From the NCBI RefSeq assembly GCF_900497805.2, contig NW_020940358.1:30041665-30105664 (forward strand): a stretch of 64,000 bases of DNA, given 5' to 3'. The stretch's first letter is position 1; every line of letters starts with the position of its first letter. A model generated the notes under the pieces. The model worked only from the letters and a program-made list of their open reading frames with translations. It had not been told where the DNA came from and did not search any database. Below are positions 22,131 to 33,044 of this stretch, one piece after another. The DNA comes from Vombatus ursinus. Lineage: Eukaryota; Chordata; Mammalia; Diprotodontia; Vombatidae. Both the position numbers and the translations under genes were made by a program.

Positions 22131-22834
22131 TTGCTGGAAGTGGGACAGCCCCATTTTATTGTCTGTTTCCGGCTTAGCTAGTGGCAGTCTCAATGGATTT
22201 TGAGCCCACAGTGACCTCATGAACAAGACTGCTTTGTTAGTGTATACTGGTCTATAACCATCTTATTCTGCTTAGGTGCTCAAGGACAAAGCAATAATTT
22301 CCAGTCAACTTTCTGTCGACTGTAGCCATTGGCTCATTACTGAAAGTGTTGGCATCCTCCAAGTCTGAGTATTGGAAAATTCTCTAGTAGCACTGATTAA
22401 AGGAAGAAGAGGGTTATCTTATGTTCTTCTGAGGGAGCAGTATAGTGGTGTCTGGTAGATCAAAGTTAATAGTGAAGAAGTCCCATGGACTTGGAGAAGG
22501 TTAGTATGAGAGATTTGAGTTACAGGAATTTTTTTCTGGAAGAGGGACTTTCTTACCTGAGCTTTCCCATCTGATGATCACCATGTCTTCAGTGATAGCT
22601 ACAGCCCTCATGCAGGAATCCTCTTACCAGGAAAAGGGAGAGACTAGCTTATTTCATCTTGATCTAAAAAAGACCGATGTTCTGGGGTCATGAGCAAATA
22701 CTTTTGTAACTATCAATAAGTATTTGTTAACACTTATTCTGCATGTGCCATTTGACTTTGCTGTAGCATATTTCAGCTTATTGGGGAAGGGGCATTAGGG
22801 GCAGCACTAGTAGCTTTGGGGAGGGGAGGAAATC
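22131..22834. other. Intron sequence, nothing recognised
   Basis: No clear repeat or exon. Confidence 0.4.
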
Positions 22835-22849
22835 AGGAAAGTCTGTATA

Positions 22850-23625
22850 TGGTGCTTGAGCTGCATCCTCCAGTCTCACATTTCCAACCATCTTTCAGAT
22901 ATCTCAAACTGGATTATCTCATATACATCTTAAACTCAACATATCTAAAGATGAATTTATCTTTCAAAACCTCCCCTCTTCCTGACTTCCCTACAACTGT
23001 GAAAGTGCCATCATCCTACCATGATCCTCAACTCCTCACTCTAACCACCCCCCCCACCACATCCAATTAGTGGTTAAGTCCTGAGGACACTGAATCTCTT
23101 TCTTTTCTTTTTTTTTCTTTTTCTTTTTTCTTTTTGGCTAGGCAATGGGGTTAAGTTATTTGCCCAGGGTCACACAGCTAGTAAGTGTCAAGTGTCTGAG
23201 GCTAGATTTGAACTCAGGTCCTCCTGACTCCAAGGCTGGAGCTCTATCCACTGCGCTCCCTGAATCTCTTAACTCGGGGCATTCTCACTGGCTGTACCCC
23301 ATACTAGGAATGCTCTCCCTCCTCATCTCTGCTTCTTGCCTCTCCTGGCTTCCTACAAGTCTCGGCTAAAGGCTCATCTCCTGCAAGAAGCTTTTCCCAG
23401 TCCTCTTTACTCTTGGTGTCTTCCTTCCGAGATTACCCTCAATTTATCCTGCATGTATCTTGTTTGTACAAATTTGTTTCCATGTTCTCCCCCGCCACCC
23501 CCATTAAACTGTGAATTCCTTGAGAGCATGTACTTTTTTTTTTTTGCCTTCCCTTGTATTCCCAGGGCATTGCACTGTGCTTGGCACATAGTAGGTGTCA
23601 TTTGACTGACAGTCTTAAAAGAAGC
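22850..23625 (+). repeat. L2 LINE 3' region split by a short SINE
   Basis: Left block 22850-23075 (TTAAACTCAACATATCTAAA, CATGATCCTCAACTCCTCAC, CACATCCAATTAGTGG). Right block 23262-23625 (GGAATGCTCTCCCTCCTCAT, AAACTGTGAATTCCTTGAG, TTGGCACATAGTAGGTGTC). The middle of L2 between the blocks is missing. Confidence 0.75.
23101..23260 (-). repeat. Short poly-A CORE-SINE inside L2
   Basis: Reverse complement: (T/C) tract from the A tail, GGGTTAAGTTATTTGCCCAG, GATTTGAACTCAGGTCCTCC and GCTCTATCCACTGCGCTCC. Direct repeat CTGAATCTCTT on both sides (about 23091 and 23262). Confidence 0.88.
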
Positions 23626-23639
23626 TAGGGGTTCAAAAA

Positions 23640-24180
23640 AGCAGAGATGGCATTGCAGGCATGGAGGATGGCCCATTAAAAAGCACAGCCATGTGATGGA
23701 ATGTCTTGTGTGAAGAACAGCAAGAAAGCCAGTTTGGGTAAGGTGTTTTGAGGAGTGATAAATAATAGGGCAGGAGATGAAACTGGAGCTTGGTTGTAAA
23801 GACTGAAAATGCCAGAGAAATATTTCATTTTAGAGGCAAAATGGATCTACTAGAGCAGGGATTCTTAACTCCAGGGGGTCCATAAATAGATTTCAGAGGG
23901 TCCATGAACTTGAATGGGAAAAAATTACATCTTTATTTTCTCTACCTTCTAAATGAAAGTTTAGCCCTTCTTTCAGTTATGAATGTAGGCAACAACATAG
24001 GGAGTCCATAGGCTTCCCCAGACTGCCACCAAAGAGGTCTGTAACACACACAAAAAAGATTAAAAGCATATTAAGCAAAGGAGTAACACAGTTAGATTTG
24101 TGCTTTATGAATATCACTTTGGCAATTGTGTGGAGGATATATTGGAAAGAGTATGGAGAAATCGGAGGCAGCTAGACCAT
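23640..24180 (-). repeat. L2 LINE fragment split by a hAT-like element
   Basis: + strand reading: AGGCATGGAGGATGGCC, GGAATGTCTTGTGTGAAGAA, then after the interruption GAATATCACTTTGGCAATTG and GGAGGATATATTGGAAAG. All are complements of L2. It sits tail-to-tail with the + strand L2 ending at 23625. Confidence 0.75.
23859..24066. mobile_element. Non-autonomous hAT-type element, copy 1
   Basis: Starts CAGGGATTCTTAACTCC and ends near AAAAAAGATTAA (the complement would read TTAATC...). Between them, GGGTCCATAAATAGATTTC and AGGCTTCCCCAGACTGCC. Similar blocks recur at 53392 and 61088. hAT class is inferred from the terminal sequence. It is inserted into L2. Confidence 0.6.
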
Positions 24181-24289
24181 TTAGAAGGCTACTACCAATA
24201 AAATCCATATAATTCACTAAACCAGTGATATAAACATCTACACTTTCATCTTTGCTTTCTTTTTGTTTAGAATTTTTATGTTTATCAGT

Positions 24290-24690
24290 GTCACCTGCCC
24301 CTCTAGATTATAAGCAACAAGCTGAAGTTGTTATTGTTTAGTCATGTCTGACTCTTCGTGACCCTGTTTGGAATCTTCTTGGCAATGATGCTGGAGTGGT
24401 TTGCCATTTCCTCCTCTAGCTCATTTTATGGTGAAATGAGGATGGGGAAACTGAGGCAAACAAGGTTAAGTGACTCACCCAGGGTCACAGAGACAGTAGG
24501 TGTCTGTGGCTGGATTTGAACTCAGTTCTCCCTGATTCCAGCCCCAGTGCTCTATCCATTGAACCACCTTGCTGTCTCCCTGTGTGCACATAGTATCCCC
24601 TAAAGGAATTGTATCTCCAGCACCTAGCACAGTGCCTAGCATATAGTGGGCAATTAATAAATGCTTGTTGATTGGTTGGTTGATATATAT
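24290..24690 (+). repeat. L2 3' end split by a long SINE
   Basis: Left block 24290-24326 (CCCCTCTAGATTATAAGC), right block 24580-24690 (CACCTAGCACAGTGCCTAGC, ATTAATAAATGCTTGTTGAT). Confidence 0.7.
24327..24579 (-). repeat. Long CORE-SINE with RTE-like tail (Mar-1-like)
   Basis: Reverse complement: GTTTAGTCATGTCTGACTC, GGAGTGGTTTGCCATTTCC, GGAAACTGAGGCAAACAAGG, CCAGGGTCACAGAGACAG and CTCTATCCATTGAACCACC. Complete copy. Confidence 0.9.
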
Positions 24691-27600
24691 GTATAAATGT
24701 TGTATATATTGTGTAGGATCATACTCCTGAATTTTATTGGAGCCAGACCTACAAAAGGTCTTGGCCATAGTTGAAGGCCAGGGTTGGGGAGTGCGGAATC
24801 AGTTAATGAGCACAGGAGGATTTCATGGAGGAAGTACAGTTTTACTCTTTTTTGTATTTAACTGTAAAAGGCTAAAGATTTGGCTAAAGATCTATACTGA
24901 GATATGCACATCTTCCAAGACTCTTAAAATCCCAGTGACCCATCCAATGTTAGAGGACCACGTACAGCTAAAGCAGTAATATGGATAGTAGCTGTCGCTT
25001 TGTCTGAAGTTAGCTTCTCTTCCCCTCCTCCACCCTCCCATGGGGCTCTTTCAGGTTATCAGACTGAGATGTGGTAGACTTTGGGCAGTTTCATTGGGTA
25101 GTGTCCTCACAGGGCTCTCAAGTCAAGGGGTTATGCATGAAGGACTTGGAGGTGGTCTGCCCCAGCTGGGGATTTTGGCTGCCTGCTCCTCTGGCCAGGA
25201 ACCAAACGTGTGGAGAGGGAACAGGAGCTGAATAAAAAGCTTCTCCGACTGCCAGCAGTGGGGGCGCAGGACGCCTGAAAACAGTGGGGGCCTTTCCTCC
25301 CCATTCTTGCTTCCTATTCTGGATTTGAGAAAGACACTTCTCTCCTGCCTCAGTTTCCCCATCATAGCATGGAAGTGCTAAATGAATTTGGAGATGGATT
25401 GTGTAGAGACAAAGAGCCCTGTGTAGCTCTGGCCTCTCAGTGACAGGGGAGAAGGCAGAGGCTGGGCTGGATCTGGTGCATGCGTTTAGAGGTCTGCTGC
25501 ATCCTGTTGCCTTATATGAAAGTTGTTTGAATTGCTTCTGAATTCTCTTGCCTCCAGACTGCTCAATCCTGAGTTCCTCTGAGACCCAGCCCCCACCACT
25601 GCTGGAGGAGGCTGGGTGGAGCCTTAAGGGAAGCTTTTGAGGGAGAGAACCCACAGCTGTTTGACCAGCAAAAGCCCTGGGCAGGATTTCTTGCTCCCTG
25701 CTGTCTTCCAACAGTCATTTCCAAAGTTGTCCCCGGCACGCAGTTATCAAAGTTATCTGGTGCAGCCTGTCTTCCCAATTGGAGAGACAAGACACCCGCA
25801 AGTGAAGGATTAGATTGGGAGTTAGAATACCTGCATAGATCTGTCCTCCCATTTTGCCAACTGACACATTTTGTGTTTTTCTTTGAAGAAGCCTTTTTTT
25901 CTGTGTTGTAGTTTCCCCCATCTGTTAAATAGGAAAATTATCCCTGCCCCCCTTTCTTTGTCCCAGCGGGGACATGAGAATGAAGGAGACTGTTTAAAAG
26001 GCATTAGGAGTCAATTGCATGAAAGACAGTGGGCAGCAGAATACAATGCAGGGGGGAAGTTCTGTTCGCTAAAATGTGGGTTTCTTTTCATCCCTTCCCC
26101 GCCCCCCCAATCCCTTTTCTCCATTTCTGGAAGACAGCCCTGTCCTGACCCGCCCTAGGTTTGCCTCTTCTCTCTCTGCTTTATTTTGGAATCACTTCCT
26201 ACTCCCCCTCCCCACCAGCCCCAGCCCCAGCCCCAGCCCTAGCCCTTCTTTTCTGGCCCGCTCTCTCTCCCTGTCCCTGTTTACCCTTCCCTGCCCCCAC
26301 CCCTCCCTACCCACACTTGGGTTAATTAGCTCAGTACAGGCCTGGGGTTTCAGATTAATGGCTCCCAGATGCCAGCACTCTTCTGGCTCTGGGTTTGGCT
26401 GTGGAGAAGCAGTGCCCAGGGACTGGATTTACCTCCCACCACAGTTCTCAATACAGCTGTTCTGTACACCCCAGAGAACAGCTGAGGCTCCTCACTGGCA
26501 TGGGACAGAAATGTGAGGTCTAGTAGGGTTGGCCTTTGGAGTGAAGAAGAAATTTGTAACTTGGGCTTCTATAGATGGGACTGGGGAGCGTTTTCCAGAC
26601 TGTACACATGGCATATTGTCTGGCAGTGATGCAGCAGGCTACTGGGTTTTCTGAATTTCTGGCTGTCTTAATCAGTAAGATGGACACAATAGCCCTTCCC
26701 TAACTTTCAGAGGACTTTGGAGGGTCCTGTAGGTAACGTGTAAATATAAAGGGTAACAATAAAACATGCTTGAAAAGAAGAAAAGGTGAGGATACTAAAT
26801 TAGGACGGTGTCAAAATAGTCATTTTGTCTGAGCATTTTTTTTTAAAGCTCTACTTTGTTAAACAACCCACTTTTTTGACTCTTCCCAGCCAGAAACGAG
26901 CTGGAACTGATCTTATTAACTCATCCCTTTTAGCTGCTGTTTATCCCAAGATTGTTCTGTTTCTTTGCACCGTTCTCTCCCAGCTGTACAGATGTAAAGA
27001 TCCCTACCACAGCCCATTCTAAAAACACAAACAGACATCACAGACTTTTAGAAAACATGAAGACTAAGGGATTATATAGAAGAGTATTAGGAAAGGGAGC
27101 CCCAAGTGGGAGTGATGGCGGGCACTCATCACACAGGAGCACTGGATTGGATGAAGTGCTCCTGTTTTTCAGTTTGGGCCTAGAAGCTTAGTTTGGATCC
27201 TGAGCTTAGTTTTGGCCCAAACTGACTAAATAGCTTTGGGCAGGAAGCTTCCACTTTCTCTGCCTCAGTTGCCCTTTTGGCACATGGTGAGAAAAGAGTT
27301 AAAGATTGAAAATAGGTATGACTTGGGCTGGAAGGTCTCCATGGAGGTTCAGTGTGTTACTATCATTATGGCTATGGCTATCCTGGTTTCCTGGACACTG
27401 GGCCTAGGCTTTTATTGTAATAGGAAGAATAGTCCATCTGGTCCTTACATTACCTGAGGCCCTCTCAATTGCAGTAGGGCCTGCAGGAGAAGTTATAGAG
27501 CCTATAATACCCATGATGGTGAGCACTAAAGGCGTATGAGTGAGCCTGAGACAGAAGTAACAGGGTTCCTTTTCTCTGGCTTTTGCAGACTATCTTCACT

Positions 27601-28328
27601 AACATTCAGTAATGCTTTTTTGCCTTGCCCTCTTATTCCACTGGGTATAGTAGATTCCTTTGTCATGAATTAAATGAATGATACCCAGGTTCAACAGATC
27701 TCCAAAGAAGAAGCTGACAGTCTAGGGCATTCCAATTTGGTCCTTGAACTTCTGGCTTTGAGATGCCTTACTGGCTGTGGTCATGTCATGAGAGAATGAG
27801 GGCTGTACCACTTCTTCAGTGAGTGCCAGATCTTACATCTGGTACCTCATGAGAAAGCAACAAGTGTGTAGAGATGTTTAAAGAATTGTAATTATGGAGC
27901 AGCTGGAGGCAGAAAGAAGGGAGATGTTGCCTTTTTCTGCCCTCCCTTCTCTATTGTGGCATCTCTGAATTCTGTTCTGGGAGACTAGGACTCTGTCACC
28001 ACAGAATTAGTTGTTCTGCTAGGGATGCTATGTTGTAGCTAGGACGAAAAATGAGAGGAAATAGGGTCAAAGAATCAAATTCAGCTACAGGATCAGCAGT
28101 AGTGTGGAACAGCCCTGGAGGGGAGATATAAATGAAAGAATGAATAGAAGAATGTTAAATGTGCATCTTGGTTTATATATACTGCTGACTGCCCAAAATC
28201 CTTGGGCATTGAAATTGATGACTAAGCCTTATCTCTCATATATTGTATTCTCTTTTTCTCCCCAGATATCCTTGCCTCCCTCTGGCCCCTAAACATAGCT
28301 AAGGCTTTCTTCTTTTCTTTTCCCACAG
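24691..28328. other. Repeat-poor intron segment, 3.6 kb
   Basis: No SINE, L2, CR1 or L1 was recognised, in contrast to both flanks. 25000-26500 is GC-richer, with a C/T-rich stretch around 26160-26320. It contains the longest uninterrupted frame in the window (25118-25711, minus strand, 197 codons), which has no recognisable domain and no splice or promoter support, and is treated as chance. The last bases are the pyrimidine-rich acceptor of the next exon. Confidence 0.5.
26215..26247. repeat. (CAGCCC)n short tandem repeat
   Basis: About five units of the hexamer CAGCCC, the last one altered to TAGCCC. Confidence 0.85.
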
Positions 28329-28416
28329 GCAGGTTCGAAGCCAACTCAGCCTTGTGATCATTGCCCGTCTACTGGGACAGACAGAGGTTCTCCCCCTCTG
28401 GAAGGAGAGAGCCCAG
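28329..28416 (+). CDS. FAM178B: FAM178B internal exon (RGRQ...LSLVII motif)
   Basis: An 88-nt exon: acceptor TTTTCCCACAG before 28329, donor GTTAGT after 28416. 1 nt completes AG+G (Arg) and then 29 codons, leaving phase 0. The peptide is QVRSQLSLVIIARLLG followed by QTEVLPLWKERAQ. With the end of the previous exon it forms TTRGRQVRSQLSLVII, which aligns with SLF2 (recalled [21 protein letters not shown]). The conserved LSLVII helix is hydrophobic, as expected for the packed helical domain. A downstream AG at 28332 could serve as an alternative acceptor but would break the frame with AG from the previous exon. It is separated from the previous exon by 11.2 kb. Confidence 0.9.
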
Positions 28417-28602
28417 GTTAGTTTTAGGATTGAAACAGTGTGGAAATTTGCTGCTTTATCAATATACCCTACTTATGTCTAATTTTCTGTGCCAGGTATA
28501 ACAGCTTAAATGTAGAGAACAGAAGAATTCTGCAGTGGGAGGAGGGGGATGAACATTGGAGTAGCCATAGTAAACTCACAACTTATTAGTGACCTATAAA
28601 CT

Positions 28603-29240
28603 AATCAATAGAGATTTATACGGTAACTACCATGGGCCAAACTCTGTGTTAGAGTGATCCAAATGAAGCATATTGTGTTATATGTGCCCTCAAGGAACTT
28701 GGATAGGTAGAGTATGGTCAGATTATAGGGGAACTTGAAAGTCAAGCAGAATGCCTTCTCAGTGGGTTGGGGGAGGGGCTGGAAGGAAGGAGAAAATTTG
28801 GAACTCGAAATTTAAAAAAATGAATTTTTTTAAAAAGAAAACTAGGTAGCTGGGTTTGCTTTCTTCAGTAAATCCTGAAATCTGCTTAAAAAGAAAATCA
28901 AGTAGAAGAGTTTGAACTTAACGTAATAGCCAGTCATAGATTCTCTATCCAAAGGGAGACATGATGAACCCTTGATTTTAAGAAGACTCACTGAGCAATG
29001 ATATACAAGATGGTTGGTAGTGGAGAAAAAACATGAGTTTGGGAAACTAGCTAGGGGACTGTTGTTATGGGATCTCGTTGTGGGACAATGAAGACCTGGC
29101 CTAGTTGGAGGCAATGGAAATGGAAAGAAGGAAGAGGTTCCAAGTGACATTTCAAAAGAAGAAATGTAGGACTTAGCGACAAATGGGATAAAGGGGTTGA
29201 AGAAGAAGAAAAACCAAAGGAAGAAACCAGGAGAAGGAGA
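28603..29240 (-). repeat. Divergent L2 fragment split by an L1 3' end
   Basis: Weak complement-of-L2 blocks at 28603-28720 (GTGCCCTCAAGGAACTTGG) and 28900-29240 (AAAGGGAGACATGATGAACC, GAAGACTCACTGAGC). Low identity. Confidence 0.42.
28740..28842 (+). repeat. L1 3' end, truncated
   Basis: Ends GAAAATTTGGAACTCGAAAT and an A-rich tract, preceded by a G-rich segment (GGGTTGGGGGAGGGGCTGG). This is the usual marsupial L1 3' UTR finish, also seen at 31790-31860. Confidence 0.55.
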
Positions 29241-29302
29241 AACTTTATAGAATGAGAAACCAAAAAAATAGCTTTAAAATTTCCAGCCTGAACAACTTAG
29301 AA

Positions 29303-29357
29303 CAGGGGTGGGGAACCTGTGGCCTCGAGGCCACATGGCTTCAGGTTCCCCACCCCA
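29303..29357. mobile_element. Minimal palindromic hAT-type remnant (55 bp)
   Basis: CAGGGGTGGGGAACCTG at 29303-29319 is mirrored by TCAGGTTCCCCACCCCA at 29341-29357. Between them lies a second palindrome, GTGGCCTCGAGGCCAC (29319-29334). The ends resemble the long terminal inverted repeats of a marsupial hAT/Charlie-type MITE, with the interior missing. Confidence 0.7.
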
Positions 29358-29429
29358 GATTTAGGAGAATGAGCCACACCATGGACAGAAATAGGAAGTA
29401 TTGGAAAAGGAGTTGTAAACTGCAAGAGA

Positions 29430-29592
29430 GACAGCTTGGTATAACAGGAAGAACAATGGTCTATCAGAAGATGTAACCTTTCACTAGCTGTATGACCTTG
29501 AGCAAGTTATTTGAGTTCTGGGCTGGTGTTTCTTATCAGTGAGCCAAGGAAATTAGATCTCTGAGCCCTCCAACAGTCCTAATGTTCTGTGA
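29430..29592 (+). repeat. MIR-type SINE with CR1/L3-like tail
   Basis: GACAGCTTGGTATAACAGG, CTAGCTGTATGACCTTGAGC and CAACAGTCCTAATGTTCTG. Confidence 0.6.
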
Positions 29593-29707
29593 TCAATTTT
29601 ATTTTGCGTAAGTTGAGTTTAATGACAGGACATCCAAATAGAAAAGTCCTATAGGTGGGAAATACAGGCCTCTCTGAATCATCATCAGACAGATGATGGG
29701 AAAAGAA

Positions 29708-29801
29708 AGTGGGAATTTAATTTAATAAATTTAATTTAATCAATTTAATTAATTAATTAAATGATTTAATTTAATTAATTTAATTTAATAAAATTCCCAC
29801 T
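29708..29801. repeat. AT-rich near-perfect inverted repeat (94 bp)
   Basis: AGTGGGAATTTAATTTAAT at the left end is answered by ATTTAATTTAATAAAATTCCCACT at the right, with a TTAATTAATTAATTAA centre. It could extrude as a cruciform. Confidence 0.85.
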
Positions 29802-29869
29802 ATGTGCCAGGTAAATGCTTTGGGGTAGAGGGGAAGGAGAAGGGCTATAAGCAAAGATGTGCTAGTAAA

Positions 29870-30065
29870 AAGTTTAACAACCAGCTCTGCAGGAAAAAAA
29901 ATGTATGCACAACACACTTTTAAGTTTAATCTGCCTCATTACCATTTTTTCACTTTCTTAAGTCTAGGCAATCAACACAACAATAAATCAAGCCCTTAAT
30001 TTGCAGCATTTGCTGATTTCTGAGGTGTAAATGCTCAGACTGAAATTTTAACGATCAGCTCCTCA
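29870..30065 (+). repeat. Unnamed interspersed repeat, copy 1
   Basis: Shares CACTTTTAAGTTTAATCTG, CACTTTCTTAAGTCTAGGC, AATAAATCAAGCC and TGAGGTGTAAATG with 54625-54800 in the same order and orientation. I do not recognise the family; a DNA-transposon origin is possible. Confidence 0.65.
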
Positions 30066-30605
30066 TCCCTGGACAAGTACGAAAAATTGTTCCTTCTGTA
30101 CATGAGCTTATCTTGTTCTGAGGAGAAATAATATGCACACATACTACGGTGTATACAAACTGTACAAAGATACAAAATATATACAAACTAAATTCAATGT
30201 AATTTTGGGTTAGTGAGAAGATGCAAGGGAGATGATAAGAAAATGCCTCATGTAGGCAGGATGCTTGGACTGAGATTTCTAGGATGCTAAGCGAGAAGAG
30301 TGCACCAGAGGTATCACCTCCTGAGTTCTGGACACTTTGCCTTTTCTAATGTGGTTTAAGTTTGCATTATGTTTTTTTGGAAGCCACATCCCACTGTTGA
30401 CTCATTGTGGAGTGTGCAGTCCACCAACACCACCAGATCTATTTTTGTAGCTGAACAGCTCCTAGTCATACCTCCTCTGTTTTGTACTTGGGCAGTTAAT
30501 TTTTTGAACCCAAGTGTAATGTAAGACATATTTATCCCTATTAAATTTCATCTTATTCAGTTTAACCCAGTTTCTTGACTTCTTAAGATCTTTTCAAATC
30601 CTCAA

Positions 30606-30755
30606 AGGAGGATCATGAGATCATAAATCAAGAATTGGAAGGGACCTCATGGAGAAGCTGACACCCAAGGTGCTGAAGTGCCTTGCCAAAGGTCCCATAG
30701 ATATTAAACAGCAGAACTTTTGACTCTAGAGAGACTGGTCTTTCCATTGTGTCAT
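30606..30755 (-). repeat. MIR-type SINE inside CR1/L3
   Basis: AATTGGAAGGGACCTCATGG, AAGTGCCTTGCCAAAGGTC and CTTTTGACTCTAGAGAGAC: reverse-complement MIR. Confidence 0.65.
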
Positions 30756-31024
30756 CCTACCAAGTTTCCCTCCTAGTTTTCTGTCATCTCCAAACTTGAA
30801 AATTGCATCTGTTTCTTTATTCATGTCATTGATTATAAAGCAAAAGCAAAACTTTAAACAGCATAGGACTAAGCAAAGATCCTCAAACTGAAGGAGTTCT
30901 CTATTCCTTCCAAGGTCATGTTGAACCATTAAGGATTAATCTTTGTGTTCAACTGTACAAATATTTGTGGATCTTCTTCCTAACTGTCTAGTTCACAGCT
31001 TTCTATCTTGTCTATAAGAATAGC

Positions 31025-31885
31025 ATGGCTGAGGTACCACATCACACCTATCAGATTGGCTAACATGACAAAACAGGACAATGATAAACTCGAGAAGATA
31101 AAGGAAAATTAGAACACTAATGCATTGCTGGTGGAGTTGTGAGCTGATCCAACCATTCTGGAGAGCAATTTGGAACTATGCCTAAGGAGCTGTAAAGTTG
31201 TGCATACCCTTTGACCCAGCAAAAGCACTTCCAGGGCTGTATCCCAAAGAAGTCGTAAAAATGGGAAAAAGACCCACATGTACAAAAATTTTGTAGCAGC
31301 TGTTTTTGTGATGGCAAAGAATTGGAAATTGAGGACAATGGCTGAACAAGTTGTGGTATATGAATGTGATGGAATACTATTGTGCTATTAGAAATGATGG
31401 GCAGGCAGACTTCAGAAAAACCTGGAAAGACTTATATGAACTGAAGCTGAATGAAATGAGCAGAACCAGGAGAACGTTGTACACAGTAACAATCACATTG
31501 TTCAATGACTGACCTTGATAGACCTAGCTCTCCTTAGCAATGCAAGGATCTAAGACAACTCCAAAAGACTCATGATGGACAATGCCATCCACATTCAGAG
31601 AAAGAACTATGGAGTCTGAATGCAGATGGAAGCATCCTATTTGCTCTCCTTTTGTTTTATTTTGTTTTTTCTTTCTTGTGGTTCCTCCCATTAGTTCTAA
31701 TTCTTCTTTATATCACTACTAATGTGAAAATATGTTTAATATGAATGTATAAGTAGAGCCTATATCAGATTGCATGCCATCTTGGGGAGGGGGAAGAAGA
31801 CGGCGGGGGAGAAAATTCAAAACTCAAAATCTTATGGAAGTGAACGTTGAAAACTAAAAATAAATAAATTATATTAAGGGAAACA
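31025..31885 (+). mobile_element. L1 3' end (ORF2 tail plus 3' UTR) inside CR1/L3
   Basis: 5'-truncated L1: ACCACATCACACCTATCAGA, AATGCATTGCTGGTGGAGTT, CCCTTTGACCCAGCAAAAG, GAACCAGGAGAACGTTGTAC, AACTATGGAGTCTGAATGC and the A-rich end AAAACTAAAAATAAATAAA. Likely target-site duplication around AAGAATAGCAT (left) and AAGAATACAT (right). Confidence 0.88.
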
Positions 31886-32150
31886 AAGAATACATAGGAG
31901 ACTTGGTTAAATGTTCTGATAAAATTAAGTGAAAGTACACCTATAGTATTCCTTTGATCGACCAGCCAAATAACTTTGTCAAAAAAGGGAAATGAGCCTA
32001 GTCCGGCACAAACTATTCTTATTGACTATTTGTCCTCACTGTTGACTTTTCCACATGCTCATTAACCATTCTTTAACAATATATTTAGAATTTTGTCAGA
32101 AATCGAGGTTTAGCTCCCCAGTCAAGAGCTTGCCATCTCTATCCCCTTCC

Positions 32151-32154
32151 TTCC

Positions 32155-32185
<31 letters not shown>

Positions 32186-32190
32186 AAGAG
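32151..32190. repeat. T-rich low-complexity tract
   Basis: CTTTTCTTTTCTTTTC followed by T13, between two CR1/L3 pieces. Confidence 0.85.
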
Positions 32191-32880
32191 GAACTAAAGT
32201 TAACTCTTCAACAAACCTGTGGGTCTCCATTTCTTCATGAGGTTTTAGTAGACTACAAGCTGAATCAGTGGTGTTGTATGGCAATCAGAAAACCTAATGC
32301 ACTCTTAGTCTACGTTAAGAGATTCATTGTGTCTCGGACTAGGGAAGGGCTTGCTGGCTAGACCATGTTTGGAACATTATGTTAGTCATTTTAAGAAGAT
32401 TATTATTAAACTGCAGAGTATTTTGGGGAGGACAGCTAGAATGGTCAAGAACTTTAACGTTATAGTATATGAAGATTAAACTGAGGATTCCCAGTTGAAA
32501 GAACTGGTAATATTTAGCCAGAAGAAAAGACTTGAGGGTAGGGATAGGGAAAGAGCATGATAATTGTCTTCAGTTATTTTAAAGGCTATCCTGTGGAGGA
32601 GAGATTCATGTTTTGATTGGTCCCAGAAGACAGAAATAGGAGCAATGGTTTGCAGTTGAAGAGATGATGACTTAGATTTGATATAAGAATAAACTTTTTA
32701 ACAACTAGAGCTATTTAAAGATGGAATAAGCTGTTTTATGTAGTCAATTCATTTTCACTCAATGATTCCAAGCAAAGACTAGCTATTTGTCAGGTGTGTT
32801 GCAAATGAGATTTTTGCTACAGTAGATACTGGATTACTCTGAGGTTGCTTCCAACTTTGATATGCCGTGATTCTAATATA
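32191..32880 (+). mobile_element. CR1/L3 LINE 3' end
   Basis: CGTTAAGAGATTCATTGTGTC, TGGAGGAGAGATTCATG, AATAAACTTTTTAACAACTA, GAGCTATTTAAAGATGGAAT and the end GAGGTTGCTTCCAACTTTG. Opposite orientation to the CR1/L3 fragment on its left. Confidence 0.78.
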
Positions 32881-33044
32881 GGATCCAAGGTATCAACAAT
32901 GGGGGGAAGCCTGGCATGTTAGAGAAGTGGTTGAATCCATATGGTTTAGCATGAGGAGAGAATCCAGTATCAACAGGAAGTTACTAATGAACTGAGTGAA
33001 GCAGAAAAGGAGTTAAGTAAGAGCATGGTTTTTGGTGCAGGGAT

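Larger units (their letters stand above)
30430..32150 (-). mobile_element. CR1/L3 LINE fragment split by a MIR and an L1
   Basis: Three collinear blocks: 30430-30605, 30756-31024 and 31886-32150. On the minus strand the middle block encodes FIINDMNKETDAIFKFGDDR and LGG (30726-30860), a decayed form of the CR1 RT motif INDLD...FADDTKLGG. The right block (CTTTGATCGACCAGCC, GTCAAAAAAGGGAAATGAG) and the left block (CTTGGGCAGTTAATTTTTTG, TAAATTTCATCTTATTCAG) are CR1/L3 sequence in the expected order. Confidence 0.78.

Noticed and set aside
25118-25711. 197-codon minus-strand open frame, the longest in the window
   Set aside because: No recognisable domain, no splice or promoter context, low-complexity Ser/Pro/Gln composition, and GC-richer DNA makes long chance frames likely.
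30726-30929. Small minus-strand protein
   Set aside because: Contains a decayed CR1 RT motif (FGDDRKLGG), so it is LINE debris.
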